NCBI RefSeq assembly: GCF_015776785.2
Contig: NZ_LFMD02000003.1
Location: forward strand, 1,582,330 to 1,646,329
DNA: 64,000 nt
Source: Kitasatospora sp. SUK 42
GTDB taxonomy: Bacteria > Actinomycetota > Actinomycetes > Streptomycetales > Streptomycetaceae
Reading direction: 5' to 3'
Shown: positions 54,226 to 62,184 of the stretch, in pieces
Layout of the letters: each line of letters begins with the position of its first letter
Position numbering within the stretch: the stretch's first letter is position 1
Notes under the pieces: generated by a model
What the model was told of the DNA's origin: nothing
Database searches by the model: none
The model's input: the letters and a program-made list of their open reading frames with translations, nothing else
Position numbers and translations under genes: made by a program

Positions 54226-54981
54226 ATGACGATCCCTCACCGCCTGATCGGCACCGGCGACCACCACGTCCTGGTCCTGCACGACTGGTTCGGCACCAGC
54301 GCGGGCTGGGGCCCCTTCCTCGACTACCTCGACGGCGGGGCCTTCAGCTACGCCTTCCTGGACTTCCGCGGCTACGGGGAGCGCAAGGGCGTCTCCGGCA
54401 CGTACACGCTCGCCGAGATCGCCTCGGACGCGCTCGCCCTCGCCGACCAGCTCGGCTGGGACCGCTTCTCCCTGGTCGGCCACTCGATGGGCGGCAAGGC
54501 GGTCCAGCAGGTGCTCGCCGAGGCTCCGCTGCGGGTGCGCAAGCTGGTCGGCCTGGCGCCGGTGCCAGCCGGGCCGTACCCCCTGGACGAGGCCGGCGCG
54601 GCGCTGTTCCACGGCGCCGCCGGGGACCGGGAGAAGCGGTTCGCGATCCTCGACCTGGTCACCGGCCTGCGCGCCGGGCGGGTCTGGCTCGACCGCATGG
54701 TCGACCAGTCCCTGCGGGACTCCACCCCCGAGGCCTTCGACGGGTACGTCCGGGACTGGACGACGGCCGACCTGGAGGCGCGGATCAGCGGCAACCCCGT
54801 CCCGGTCAAGGTCATCGTGGGCGGACACGACCTCGCCCTGACCGCCGAGCTGATGCGCGGCACCTGGCTCGCCCACTACCCCAACGCCGTCCTGGAGGAG
54901 CTCGACGGCAGCGGGCACTACCCCATGTACGAGGCCCCGGTGGCCCTGGCGGCCTCGCTGGAGGGCTTCCTGCACAACTGA
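54226..54981 (+). CDS. Alpha/beta hydrolase
   Basis: 251 residues. Nucleophile S87 in LVGHSMGGKAV, acid in VIVGGHDLALT (about 208) and histidine in DGSGHYPMYEAP (about 236) form the triad; HDWFGTSAGWGPF near the N-terminus is the oxyanion region. GGGGAAGGAG precedes the ATG. Substrate unknown. It lies 67 bp after the MOSC gene and may share its transcript. Confidence 0.87.
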   Translation: MTIPHRLIGTGDHHVLVLHDWFGTSAGWGPFLDYLDGGAFSYAFLDFRGYGERKGVSGTYTLAEIASDALALADQLGWDRFSLVGHSMGGKAVQQVLAEAPLRVRKLVGLAPVPAGPYPLDEAGAALFHGAAGDREKRFAILDLVTGLRAGRVWLDRMVDQSLRDSTPEAFDGYVRDWTTADLEARISGNPVPVKVIVGGHDLALTAELMRGTWLAHYPNAVLEELDGSGHYPMYEAPVALAASLEGFLHN

Positions 54982-55018
54982 GGCCCGCCCCCCCTGCCGG
55001 GAGCGGGCCCGCGAGCGC

Positions 55019-55050
55019 GTCCGGCCCTCCTCGGGCGAGGAGGGCCGGAC
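55019..55050. terminator. Bidirectional hairpin between hydrolase and mqnP genes
   Basis: 15-bp perfect arms, GTCCGGCCCTCCTCG (55019-55033) and its complement (55036-55050), two bases apart, between convergent genes. A weaker GGCCCGC/GCGGGCC stem lies just before. Confidence 0.75.
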
Positions 55051-55070
55051 GGTCGGACGGTCGGGTGGGA

Positions 55071-55973
55071 TCAGATGCCGAGCCCGCGGACGACCAGGTC
55101 CAGCAGTGCGAAGAAGAACAGCGAGATGCCCACGAAGCTGTTCGTCTGGAAGAACGCCCGGTTGAGCTTCGACAGGTCGTTCGGCTTCACGATGGTGTGC
55201 TCGTACACGAACGCGCCCGCGACGACCGCGAGACCGATCCAGAACGCCACCCCGGCGTCGGTGAGCACCGCGAACCAGCCCAGCAGGAGGGTGGTCAGCA
55301 GGTGGCAGGCCCGGGCGCCCCGGATGGCCGCCGGCACGCCGAACCGGGCCGGCACCGAGCGCACGCCGTTCTCCCGGTCCGACTCGACGTCCTGGCAGGC
55401 GTAGATGAGGTCGAAGCCGCCGATCCAGACGCCGACCGCCACCCCGAGGACGACGGCCTCCCAGGACCAGCTGCCCGTCACCGCGAGCCAGGCGCCCACC
55501 GGGCCCATCGCCTGCGCGATGCCCAGGATCGCCTGCGGGAAGTTCGTGAACCGCTTGCCGTACGGGTAGACCACCATCGGCACCACGGCCACCGGCGCGA
55601 GCGCCAGGCACAGCGGGTTGAGCATCGCCGCCGCGCCGAGGAAGACCACCAGCGCGATCGCCGAACCGACGTACGCCGTCCGCAGCGACACGGCCCCGGT
55701 GACCAGTTCGCGGGTGGCCGTGCGCGGGTTGCGGGCGTCGATCTCGCGGTCGATGATCCGGTTCGCCGCCATGGCGAAGGTCCGCAGGCCGACCATGCAC
55801 ACCGTGACGACGAACAGCTCGCCCCAGTGCACCCGCCTGTCGGCGAGGAACATGGCCGTCAGCGCGGCGGTGTAGGCGAAGGGCAGGGCGAAGACCGAGT
55901 GCTCGATCATCACCAGGCGCAGGAAGGCCTTGGTGCGCCCCGGGGTTTCGACGACAGCACTGCTGCTGCTCAC
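55071..55973 (-). CDS. mqnP: UbiA-family prenyltransferase of menaquinone synthesis
   Basis: 300 residues from GTG, overlapping the mqnL stop (GTGA). Eight to nine helices with two acidic prenyl-diphosphate motifs: NRIIDREIDARNPRT (about 73-87) and DLIYACQDVESDREN (about 190-204). It attaches the polyprenyl tail to the naphthoate-type intermediate of the futalosine pathway. Translational coupling to the UbiD-type decarboxylase gene supports this role over haem or ubiquinone synthesis. Confidence 0.92.
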   Translation of the reverse strand: MSSSSAVVETPGRTKAFLRLVMIEHSVFALPFAYTAALTAMFLADRRVHWGELFVVTVCMVGLRTFAMAANRIIDREIDARNPRTATRELVTGAVSLRTAYVGSAIALVVFLGAAAMLNPLCLALAPVAVVPMVVYPYGKRFTNFPQAILGIAQAMGPVGAWLAVTGSWSWEAVVLGVAVGVWIGGFDLIYACQDVESDRENGVRSVPARFGVPAAIRGARACHLLTTLLLGWFAVLTDAGVAFWIGLAVVAGAFVYEHTIVKPNDLSKLNRAFFQTNSFVGISLFFFALLDLVVRGLGI

Positions 55974-57421
55974 AGTCCGTATTCCTTCCAGCGACGCGAG
56001 ACCAGCGCGGCCGTCGCCGGGTCCGAGGAGACCATCTCCGGCCAGCCGCCGTCCCGGGTGTAGCCCTCCTCCGGCAGCTTGCGGGTCGCGTCGATGCCCG
56101 CCTTGCCGCCCCAGAACTGCTGGTAGGAGGCGTGGTCGAGGTGGTCGACCGGGCCCTCGACGACCGTGAGGTCGCGGCTGTAGTCGACGTTGCCGAAGGC
56201 CCGCCAGGCGACCTCCTGGTAGTCGTGCACGTCGCAGTCGGAGTCCACCACGATGATCAGCTTGGTCAGCGACATCATGTGCGCGCCCCAGATCGCGTGC
56301 ATCGTCTTCTGGGCGTGCTTCGGGTACTTCTTGTCGATCGAGACGATCACGCAGTTGTGGAAGCCGCCCGCCTCGGGCAGGTCGTAGTCGACGATGTCCG
56401 GGATGATGATCTTCAGCAGCGGCAGGAAGAACCGCTCGGTGAACTTGCCCAGCGGGCCGTCCTCCGTCGGCGGGCGGCCGACCACGATGGACTGGAGGAT
56501 CGGACGGCGGCGCATCGTCACGCAGTCGATCTTCAGCGCCGGGAACGGCTCCTGCGGGGTGTAGAAGCCGGTGTGGTCGCCGAACGGGCCCTCCGGCAGC
56601 ATCTCGCCGGGCTCCAGCCAGCCCTCCAGCACCACCTCGGCGTCGGCCGGGACCTGCAGCGGGACGGTCTTGCAGTCGACCATCCGCACCCGCTCCCCCG
56701 CGACGAAGCCGGCGAAGAGGTACTCGTCGATGTCCCCGGGCAGCGGCGCGGTGGCCGCGTAGGTGACGGCCGGCGGGCAGCCGAAGGCGATCGCGACCGG
56801 CAGCCGCTCCCCGCGCCTGGCCGCCACGGCGTAGTGGTTGCGGCTGTCCTTGTGGATCTGCCAGTGCATCCCGATGGTGCGGCGGTCGTGCCGCTGGAGC
56901 CGGTAGAGGCCCAGGTTGCGGACGCCGGTGTCCGGGTCCTTGGTGTGGGTCAGGCCCAGGTTGAAGAAGGAGCCGCCGTCCAGCGGCCAGGTGAAGAGCG
57001 CGGGCAGTTCGTCCAGGTTGACGTCGTCCCCGGTGAGCACGACCTCCTGGACGGGCGCGTCCTTCACGTTCCGGGGCGGCACGTGCGCGATCGAGGCGAG
57101 CTTGCCGAAGGCGTCCCGGAAGCCGGTGAAGCCGTGCGGCAGTTCCGGCTTGAGCAGTCCGGCGATCTTCTCCGAGATGTCGTCCGGGCCCTTGAGTCCG
57201 AGCGCCTTGGCCAGGCGCCGCTCGGTGCCGAAGACGTTCATCGCGAGCGGCATCGACGAGCCCTTGACGTTCTCGAACAGCAGCGCCGGGCCCTTGGCCT
57301 TCTGCACGCGATCGACGATCTCGCCGACCTCCAGGTGCGGGTCCACCTCCGCCTTGATGCGCTTGAGGTCGCCCTCGCGGTCGAGGGCCCGGAGAAACGA
57401 GCGGAGATCGTCGTATGCCAT
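55970..57421 (-). CDS. mqnL: UbiD-family decarboxylase of menaquinone synthesis
   Basis: 483 residues. The prenyl-FMN decarboxylase family is recognised by LLFENVKGSSMPLAMNVFGT, WQIHKDSRNHYAVA, FGCPPAVTYAATAP, VVLEGWLEPGEMLPEGPFGDHTGFYTP with the acid residues of the active site, and KIIIPDIVDYDLPEAGGFHNCVIVSI. It decarboxylates 1,4-dihydroxy-6-naphthoate-type intermediates after or before prenylation. Cofactor comes from mqnM. First gene of the mqnL-mqnP unit. Confidence 0.93.
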   Translation of the reverse strand: MAYDDLRSFLRALDREGDLKRIKAEVDPHLEVGEIVDRVQKAKGPALLFENVKGSSMPLAMNVFGTERRLAKALGLKGPDDISEKIAGLLKPELPHGFTGFRDAFGKLASIAHVPPRNVKDAPVQEVVLTGDDVNLDELPALFTWPLDGGSFFNLGLTHTKDPDTGVRNLGLYRLQRHDRRTIGMHWQIHKDSRNHYAVAARRGERLPVAIAFGCPPAVTYAATAPLPGDIDEYLFAGFVAGERVRMVDCKTVPLQVPADAEVVLEGWLEPGEMLPEGPFGDHTGFYTPQEPFPALKIDCVTMRRRPILQSIVVGRPPTEDGPLGKFTERFFLPLLKIIIPDIVDYDLPEAGGFHNCVIVSIDKKYPKHAQKTMHAIWGAHMMSLTKLIIVVDSDCDVHDYQEVAWRAFGNVDYSRDLTVVEGPVDHLDHASYQQFWGGKAGIDATRKLPEEGYTRDGGWPEMVSSDPATAALVSRRWKEYGL

Positions 57422-57513
57422 GCCTGTCAGTATCCGCCACCCGATAGCCTGGCCGGGTCAAGGGCCCCGGGAAGGCGCCCGCCGCTACCGCCGACGCCGG
57501 GGAGATCGCAGCC

Positions 57514-57939
57514 GTGCTGAGGATTCTTCTGACCATCGTCCTTCCGCTCGCGCTGTGGGTCTGGGCGTTCATCGACTGCCTGATCACGCCCGAGAACGAG
57601 GTCCGGTACCTGCCGAAGCCGATCTGGCTGATCATCGTGCTGCTCTTCCCGCCCCTGGGCCCGATCGCCTGGCTGGTGGCCGGCAAGCAGCGCGGCTTCC
57701 TGCGGGCGGGCGCCGGCGCGGCCGACGGTCGCACCGGGCACCCGGCCGGGGCTCCGCGCGGCGGACGCCCGACCGCGCCGGACGACGACCCGGAGTTCCT
57801 CGCCTCCCTGAACAAGGAGTCCTTGAAGAAGGACGACAAGGACCACGAGTCCATGCTCAGGCAGTGGGAGGCCGATCTGCGCCGCCGGGAAGAGGAGCTG
57901 CGCGGGCGTGACGAGCCCGAGGACGACCGAAAGAGCTGA
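57514..57939 (+). CDS. Small membrane protein with PLDc_N-type domain
   Basis: 141 residues from GTG. Two helices (about 2-22, 37-60) form the PLDc_N domain: ALWVWAFIDCLITPENEVRYLPKPIWLIIVLLFPPLGPIAWLVAGK. The C-terminal half is a hydrophilic, coiled-coil-like tail (LNKESLKKDDKDHESMLRQWEADLRRREEEL). No phospholipase catalytic domain is attached; in streptomycetes such short proteins are membrane proteins of unknown role. Divergent from mqnL. Confidence 0.85.
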   Translation: MLRILLTIVLPLALWVWAFIDCLITPENEVRYLPKPIWLIIVLLFPPLGPIAWLVAGKQRGFLRAGAGAADGRTGHPAGAPRGGRPTAPDDDPEFLASLNKESLKKDDKDHESMLRQWEADLRRREEELRGRDEPEDDRKS

Positions 57940-57965
57940 TCGGAGCGGCCGCGCCGCTACCTCGG

Positions 57966-57997
57966 ACAGCCCACCCGGGCGCTCACGGGTGGGCTGT
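57966..57997 (+). terminator. Rho-independent terminator
   Basis: 12-bp perfect arms ACAGCCCACCCG (57966-57977) and complement (57986-57997), 8-nt loop, followed by a run of five T. A classical terminator for the PLDc_N gene. Confidence 0.9.
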
Positions 57998-58390
57998 CGC
58001 GTTTTTGGCGCTTCTCTACGATTGCGGACCTGTCGGCACGATCACGGCCCGCCCCGGAGGCCGGCTTGGCCGACCCTGGAACGGACCACAGGAAGCCCGC
58101 CCCGCGCTGGTCCACGACGGCTCTGACCTGCATGTTTCTTCATGCTCAGATCATCAGACCATCATCTGGCCGACAACCCCCAGTATTCGAACAGACACCG
58201 AGCGCTCAACCTTCGGCCGGGCCGGTTCTGTACAGGCCTGACAGCTAAACGAACCCGACCTTGTACGGAATCGACGCCGAAACCAGCGCACGGCCCCTCG
58301 TACAGTCATAAGTGAAGAAATTGATTCGCAGCTGGGGGCACAGCAGACGTTGGCTGTCGGACAGTTCCCTCACCCTTGGAGTGGTTCGAG
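57998..58390 (+). promoter_or_regulatory. Upstream region of the acyl-CoA carboxylase genes
   Basis: About 390 bp without a believable gene; frames here lack GC bias. The stretch 58120-58350 is unusually AT-rich for this chromosome (TTTCTTCATGCTCAGATC, CTAAACGAACCCG, TTGTACGG at 58261). A -10 such as TACAGT (58302-58307) would give a leader of about 80 nt. GGAG at 58379 serves the ATG. Confidence 0.45.
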
Positions 58391-59992
58391 ATGACGGTTG
58401 TGCATGAGGCGCCGGTAGGCGACGAGGTCCCCGAGGTCCCGGCCGACGCCCGGGGACGGGTAGCCGAGCTGCATGAGCTGCGCGAGAAGGTGCGCCGCGG
58501 CCCCAGCGACAAGGCGACCGAGGCCCAACACGCGAAGGGCAAGCTCACCGCCCGGGAGCGCATCGAGCTCCTGCTGGACGAGGGCTCCTTCCACGAGGTC
58601 GAGCCGCTGCGCCGGCACCGCGCCCAGGGCTTCGGCCTGGAGGCCAAGAAGCCGCACACCGACGGCGTGATCGTCGGCTGGGGCACCGTGCACGGACGCA
58701 CCGTGTTCACCTACGCACACGACTTCCGGATCTTCGGCGGCGCGCTGGGCGAGGCCCACGCGCAGAAGATCCACAAGATCATGGACATGGCCATCGCGGC
58801 CGGTGCGCCGCTGGTCTCGCTGAACGACGGCGCCGGCGCCCGCATCCAGGAGGGCGTCACCGCCCTGGCCGGCTACGGCGGCATCTTCCAGCGCAACACC
58901 AAGGCCTCCGGCGTCATCCCGCAGATCTCGGTGATGCTCGGCCCGTGCGCCGGTGGCGCCGCGTACTCCCCCGCGCTGACCGACTTCGTCTTCATGGTCC
59001 GCGAGACCTCGCAGATGTTCATCACCGGCCCGGACGTGGTCCAGGCCGTGACCGGCGAGAAGATCACCCAGAACGGCCTGGGCGGCGCCGACGTGCACGC
59101 CGGTGTCTCGGGCGTCTCGCACTTCGTCTACGACGACGAGCAGTCCTGCATCGAGGAGGTCCGCTACCTCCTGTCGCTGCTGCCGCAGAACAACCGCGAG
59201 ATGCCGCCGTCCGTCCTCAGCGAGGACCCGATCGAGCGGCGCAACGACAGCCTGCTCGACCTGGTGCCCGCCGACGGCAACCGCCCGTACGACATGCGCA
59301 AGGTGATCGAGGAGATCGTCGACCACGGCGAGTACCTCGAAGTCCACGAGCGCTGGGCGACCAACGTGCTCTGCGTGCTGGCCCGGATCGACGGCCACGT
59401 GACCGGCATCATCGCCAACCAACCGCAGTCGCTGGCCGGCGTGCTGGACATCAACGCCAGTGAGAAGGCCGCGCGCTTCGTCCAGATGTGCGACGCCTTC
59501 AACATCCCGCTGGTCACCCTGCTCGACGTCCCCGGCTTCCTGCCCGGCGTCGACCAGGAGCACGGCGGCATCATCCGGCACGGTGCCAAGCTGCTGTACG
59601 CGTACTGCAACGCCACCGTGCCGCGCATCTCGCTGATCCTGCGCAAGGCCTACGGCGGCGCCTACATCGTGATGGACTCCCGCTCCATCGGTGCGGACCT
59701 GTCCTACGCCTGGCCGACCAACGAGATCGCGGTGATGGGTGCCGAGGGCGCCGCCAACGTCATCTTCCGCCGCGAGATCAACGCCGCCGAGGACCCGGAC
59801 GCCATGCGCGCCCAGAAGATCAAGGAATACAAGAGCGAGCTGATGCACCCGTACTACGCGGCCGAGCGCGGCCTCGTGGACGACGTCATCGACCCGGCCG
59901 AGACCCGTCAGGTGATCGCCTCGGCCCTCGCGATGCTCCGCACCAAGCACGCCGACCTGCCCAGCCGAAAGCACGGCAACCCGCCGATGTAG
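58391..59992 (+). CDS. pccB: Acyl-CoA carboxylase beta subunit (propionyl-CoA type)
   Basis: 533 residues from MTVVHEAPVG, with GGAG 9 nt upstream. The carboxyltransferase subunit: N-half KLTARERIELLLDEGSFHEVEPL, DGVIVGWGTVHGR, oxyanion GGALGEAHAQKIHK; C-half DVPGFLPGVDQEHGGIIRHGAKLLYAYCNATVPRISLILRKAYGGAYIVMDSR, the conserved acyl-CoA/biotin pockets. Actinobacterial complexes use a separate biotinylated alpha subunit. It transfers CO2 from biotin to propionyl- or acetyl-CoA; the aspartate in the second pocket (YIVMDSRS) is of the propionyl-CoA type. Confidence 0.93.
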   Translation: MTVVHEAPVGDEVPEVPADARGRVAELHELREKVRRGPSDKATEAQHAKGKLTARERIELLLDEGSFHEVEPLRRHRAQGFGLEAKKPHTDGVIVGWGTVHGRTVFTYAHDFRIFGGALGEAHAQKIHKIMDMAIAAGAPLVSLNDGAGARIQEGVTALAGYGGIFQRNTKASGVIPQISVMLGPCAGGAAYSPALTDFVFMVRETSQMFITGPDVVQAVTGEKITQNGLGGADVHAGVSGVSHFVYDDEQSCIEEVRYLLSLLPQNNREMPPSVLSEDPIERRNDSLLDLVPADGNRPYDMRKVIEEIVDHGEYLEVHERWATNVLCVLARIDGHVTGIIANQPQSLAGVLDINASEKAARFVQMCDAFNIPLVTLLDVPGFLPGVDQEHGGIIRHGAKLLYAYCNATVPRISLILRKAYGGAYIVMDSRSIGADLSYAWPTNEIAVMGAEGAANVIFRREINAAEDPDAMRAQKIKEYKSELMHPYYAAERGLVDDVIDPAETRQVIASALAMLRTKHADLPSRKHGNPPM

Positions 59993-60065
59993 TACGGCGG
60001 TCCACCAGCGCGGGCCGTACCGAGCGACACCACACACCACAGCAACCGGGGGAGAAACACAGGAC

Positions 60066-60275
60066 ATGACCGCTTCCGCCGAACCCCTCGTCCGCATCGT
60101 CCGCGGCAGCCTCTCCGACGAGGAACTCGCCGCCCTGACCGCCGTCCTGCTGGCCCGCGCCGCCGCCGGACAGCAGGCCTCCGCCATCGCGCAGGTCGAG
60201 CCGATCGCCAACTGGCACCGGCTGGAGCGCCGCCCGGCGTACTACTCGCCGGTCAGCTGGCAGCAGGCCGCCTGA
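60066..60275 (+). CDS. pccE: Acyl-CoA carboxylase epsilon subunit
   Basis: 69 residues: VRIVRGSLSDEELAALTAVLLARAAA followed by WHRLERRPAYYSPVSWQQAA. The pattern V(R)GxxxxEELAAL ... W....R ... SWQ is the AccE/PccE epsilon subunit found only in actinobacteria, which activates the beta subunit. It lies 73 bp after pccB in the same operon. Short, but the motif and position leave little doubt. Confidence 0.93.
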   Translation: MTASAEPLVRIVRGSLSDEELAALTAVLLARAAAGQQASAIAQVEPIANWHRLERRPAYYSPVSWQQAA

Positions 60276-60314
60276 GGCCTGTCCGGCGGACGGGCCCACG
60301 AGCCTGAGCCCCTC

Positions 60315-60352
60315 CCGACGGCCGGCCACCCACCCGGGTGGCCGGCCGTCGG
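60315..60352 (+). terminator. Carboxylase operon terminator
   Basis: 17-bp perfect arms (60315-60331 and 60336-60352), core CGGCCGGCCACCC, 4-nt loop, 40 nt past the pccE stop. Confidence 0.85.
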
Positions 60353-60425
60353 AGCGTTCGGAGCGTTCGGGGGCGCGCACGCACCGTTCGCGCCCGTCAG
60401 GTCGGGCGTGCGACGGCTCGGTAGG

Positions 60426-60443
60426 ATACCTACTGGACGGTAT
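60426..60443 (+). promoter_or_regulatory. ARE-like operator upstream of the GBL receptor gene
   Basis: ATACC (60426-60430), 8 bp, GGTAT (60439-60443): a dyad in the style of autoregulatory elements bound by GBL receptors. An overlapping palindrome GTAGG-ATA-CCTAC lies at 60421-60433. A -10 (TAGGAT, 60469-60474) follows, and the ATG lies 40 nt beyond. Binding by the receptor itself is inference. Confidence 0.55.
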
Positions 60444-60514
60444 GCGCCCGTCGCCCCGTCGGCCCCCATAGGATCGGCCGCTGCCGAGGTACAGAACTTT
60501 CCAGGGAGGCTGCG

Positions 60515-61132
60515 ATGGCCAGGCAGGCCCGCGCGCTGGCGACCCGCCAGGCGGTGCTCCTCGCGGCGGCCGAGGTGTTCGACGAGCGGGGCTACGCCGC
60601 CGCCACGATGTCCGAGATCCTGGACCGGGCCGGCGTCACCAAGGGAGCGCTCTACTTCCACTTCCGCTCCAAGGAGGAGCTGGCGCTCGCCGTGATCGAG
60701 GGGCAGGGCGCCTGGATCGCCACCTGGGCGCCGTCCTCGGACAGCCCGGTGCAGACCCTGATCGACCTCGGGTACGCCTTCGCGCACGCGCTCCTGGACG
60801 ACCCGATGCTGCGCGGCAGCATCCGGCTGACGATCGAGCACGGCAGCTTCACCCAGCCGCAGATCGCGGCCTACCAGGGCTGGACGGACCTGGTCCACAC
60901 GCTGCTGGAGCGCGCCCGGGACGCGGGGGACCTCCACCCGGGGATCGACCTGGCCGCCGCCGCCGCGGTGATCACCGGGGCGATCACCGGGATCCAGCTG
61001 AGCTCCCAGGTGCTGGCCGAGCGGCGGGACCTGATCAAGCGGATGGCCGACCTGTGGACGCTGCTGCTGCCCGGGCTGGTGCAGCCGCACGCACTGGCCC
61101 GGCTGAGCGTCGCCGAGCGCGCCGACTCCTGA
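60515..61132 (+). CDS. Gamma-butyrolactone receptor-like TetR regulator
   Basis: 205 residues, GGGAGG before the ATG. HTH: ATRQAVLLAAAEVFDERGYAAATMSEILDRAGVTKGALYFHFRSKEELALAVIEGQ (about 9-65), the distinctive form of ArpA/ScbR-type receptors. The C-terminal domain has a tryptophan in AAYQGWTDLVHTLLERARDAGDLHPGIDLAAAAAVITGAITG, placed like the ligand-contact tryptophan of the family. It would repress target genes until a butyrolactone binds. AfsA-type synthase 1 kb downstream supports a true signalling receptor. Confidence 0.88.
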   Translation: MARQARALATRQAVLLAAAEVFDERGYAAATMSEILDRAGVTKGALYFHFRSKEELALAVIEGQGAWIATWAPSSDSPVQTLIDLGYAFAHALLDDPMLRGSIRLTIEHGSFTQPQIAAYQGWTDLVHTLLERARDAGDLHPGIDLAAAAAVITGAITGIQLSSQVLAERRDLIKRMADLWTLLLPGLVQPHALARLSVAERADS

Positions 61133-61186
61133 GCCGGTCCGCCCGGGCTCCCGCCCCGAGCCGTTCGCACCCTGCCCGGACGCCGC

Positions 61187-61831
61187 TCAGACCCGGTAGC
61201 CGGCCAGCCGCTCCCGCTCCACCAGGGCCGGCAGCGCGGCCGTCCAGAGCCGCCGGACGGCCTCCGGGGCCGGTCGCCCACCGTCCTCGGCGGCCAGCAT
61301 CACCTGACCGGCCGCCGCCGCGGTGAGCAGTTCGGCGCAGGCCCGCCGGTCCACTCCCGGGCCCAGCTCGCCGGCCTCGGCGGCGCGGTCCAGCAGTCGC
61401 CGGACGACCGCGGCGAAGCTGCGCCAGGTGGCCCCGACGGCGGGCGGGGCGTCCGGGGTGCCCGAACCGTCCCCGGTCCCGCCCCGGCGCGGGCCCCGGT
61501 GGCTCAGCCGGACGCCGGCCCGGACCACCACGTCCTCGCGCAGCAGCCGGGCGAGTTCGTGGGAGAAGTCGATCAGGCCCTGGAGGGCCGGCCCCTCGGC
61601 GCGCAGGGCTCGCAGCGCGGCCGAGCCGATCTCCCGCCCGGCGGCGGCCCGCACCCCCTCGGCCAGCGCCTGCTTGGAGACGAAGTGGAAGTAGAGGGCG
61701 CCCTTGCTGACCCCGGCCCGGCGGCTGATGTCCACCAGGCTGGCGGCCTCGAAGCCGACCCGCGCGAAGGTGTCGGCGGCGGCGAGCAGCACGGCCTGTC
61801 TGGTCCGCCCCGCGCGTTCCTGCTTGACCAC
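61187..61831 (-). CDS. Second GBL receptor-like TetR regulator (ScbR2/pseudo-receptor candidate)
   Basis: 214 residues from GTG (VVKQERAGRTRQAVLLAAADTF), GGAGGGG 4-5 nt upstream; the ATG 28 codons earlier would place the start in the operator. The HTH is again receptor-like: ARVGFEAASLVDISRRAGVSKGALYFHFVSKQALAEGVRAA. The C-terminal domain has an insert (SHRGPRRGGTGDGSGTPDAPP, about 112-132), and a tryptophan (GATWRSFAAVVRR). Located between receptor and synthase genes and convergent with the receptor, like pseudo-receptors that bind antibiotics instead of GBL. That assignment is inference. Confidence 0.82.
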   Translation of the reverse strand: MVKQERAGRTRQAVLLAAADTFARVGFEAASLVDISRRAGVSKGALYFHFVSKQALAEGVRAAAGREIGSAALRALRAEGPALQGLIDFSHELARLLREDVVVRAGVRLSHRGPRRGGTGDGSGTPDAPPAVGATWRSFAAVVRRLLDRAAEAGELGPGVDRRACAELLTAAAAGQVMLAAEDGGRPAPEAVRRLWTAALPALVERERLAGYRV

Positions 61832-61926
61832 TGACCCCTCCGGACTCGGCCGGACGCGGCCCCCGCCCCGCCCGGCTGCTCTCGGCGCGCCCCCCGTTGG
61901 ATAGTGGCGCCTCACCTGCGGGCGGT

Positions 61927-61952
61927 AACAACCGAAACCGCATGGTTGGTAT
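61927..61952 (-). promoter_or_regulatory. ARE-like operator of the second TetR gene
   Basis: On the minus strand ATACCAACC is followed by CGGTTTCGGTTGTT, two half-sites typical of GBL-receptor AREs. A minus-strand -10 (TAGATT, about 61960-61955) lies directly upstream, so the operator covers the transcription start. Confidence 0.6.
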
Positions 61953-61982
61953 CTAATCTAGCGCCCCTGTCGACCCCGCCGT

Positions 61983-62006
61983 CCAGCGGGGACGGGCCCC
62001 CGCTGG
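61983..62006. other. Hairpin between divergent TetR and AfsA promoters
   Basis: CCAGCGGGG (61983-61991) pairs with CCCCGCTGG (61998-62006). It separates the two ARE-controlled promoters. In a divergent region a terminator is not expected; it may insulate the promoters. Confidence 0.4.
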
Positions 62007-62104
62007 AGGTCCGGTCTCCCCCGATTACGGCATTCCCGCAGCCCAGAGGGCAGGTAGCGTGGTCGGGCGGGCGGTACGGCGGGGGGTGACCCCGGCCACG
62101 GAAG

Positions 62105-62122
62105 ACAAACCGGGTGGTATGT
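62105..62122 (+). promoter_or_regulatory. ARE-like operator of the afsA-type gene
   Basis: ACAAACCGGGTGGTATGT; its complement ACATACCACCCGGTTTGT is very close to the published ARE pattern of GBL receptors. It overlaps a -10-like TATGTT (62122-62127), so a bound receptor would block transcription of the synthase gene 60 nt downstream. Confidence 0.7.
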
Positions 62123-62184
62123 ATGTTTTGCTGTGGGGCGTCCGTATCGGCCGCTCGACCGACACCCTGGAGCGGGGGCCAGTC

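Noticed and set aside
58005-58248. Small plus-strand frames upstream of the carboxylase genes
   Set aside because: No ribosome site, no third-position GC bias and overlapping alternatives in two frames; more likely promoter or leader DNA.
61832-61915. Longer N-terminus for the second TetR regulator
   Set aside because: The 28 extra residues are Pro/Gly/Arg-rich without homology to TetR proteins, and start just before the ARE; GTG at 61831 has a strong GGAGGGG site.
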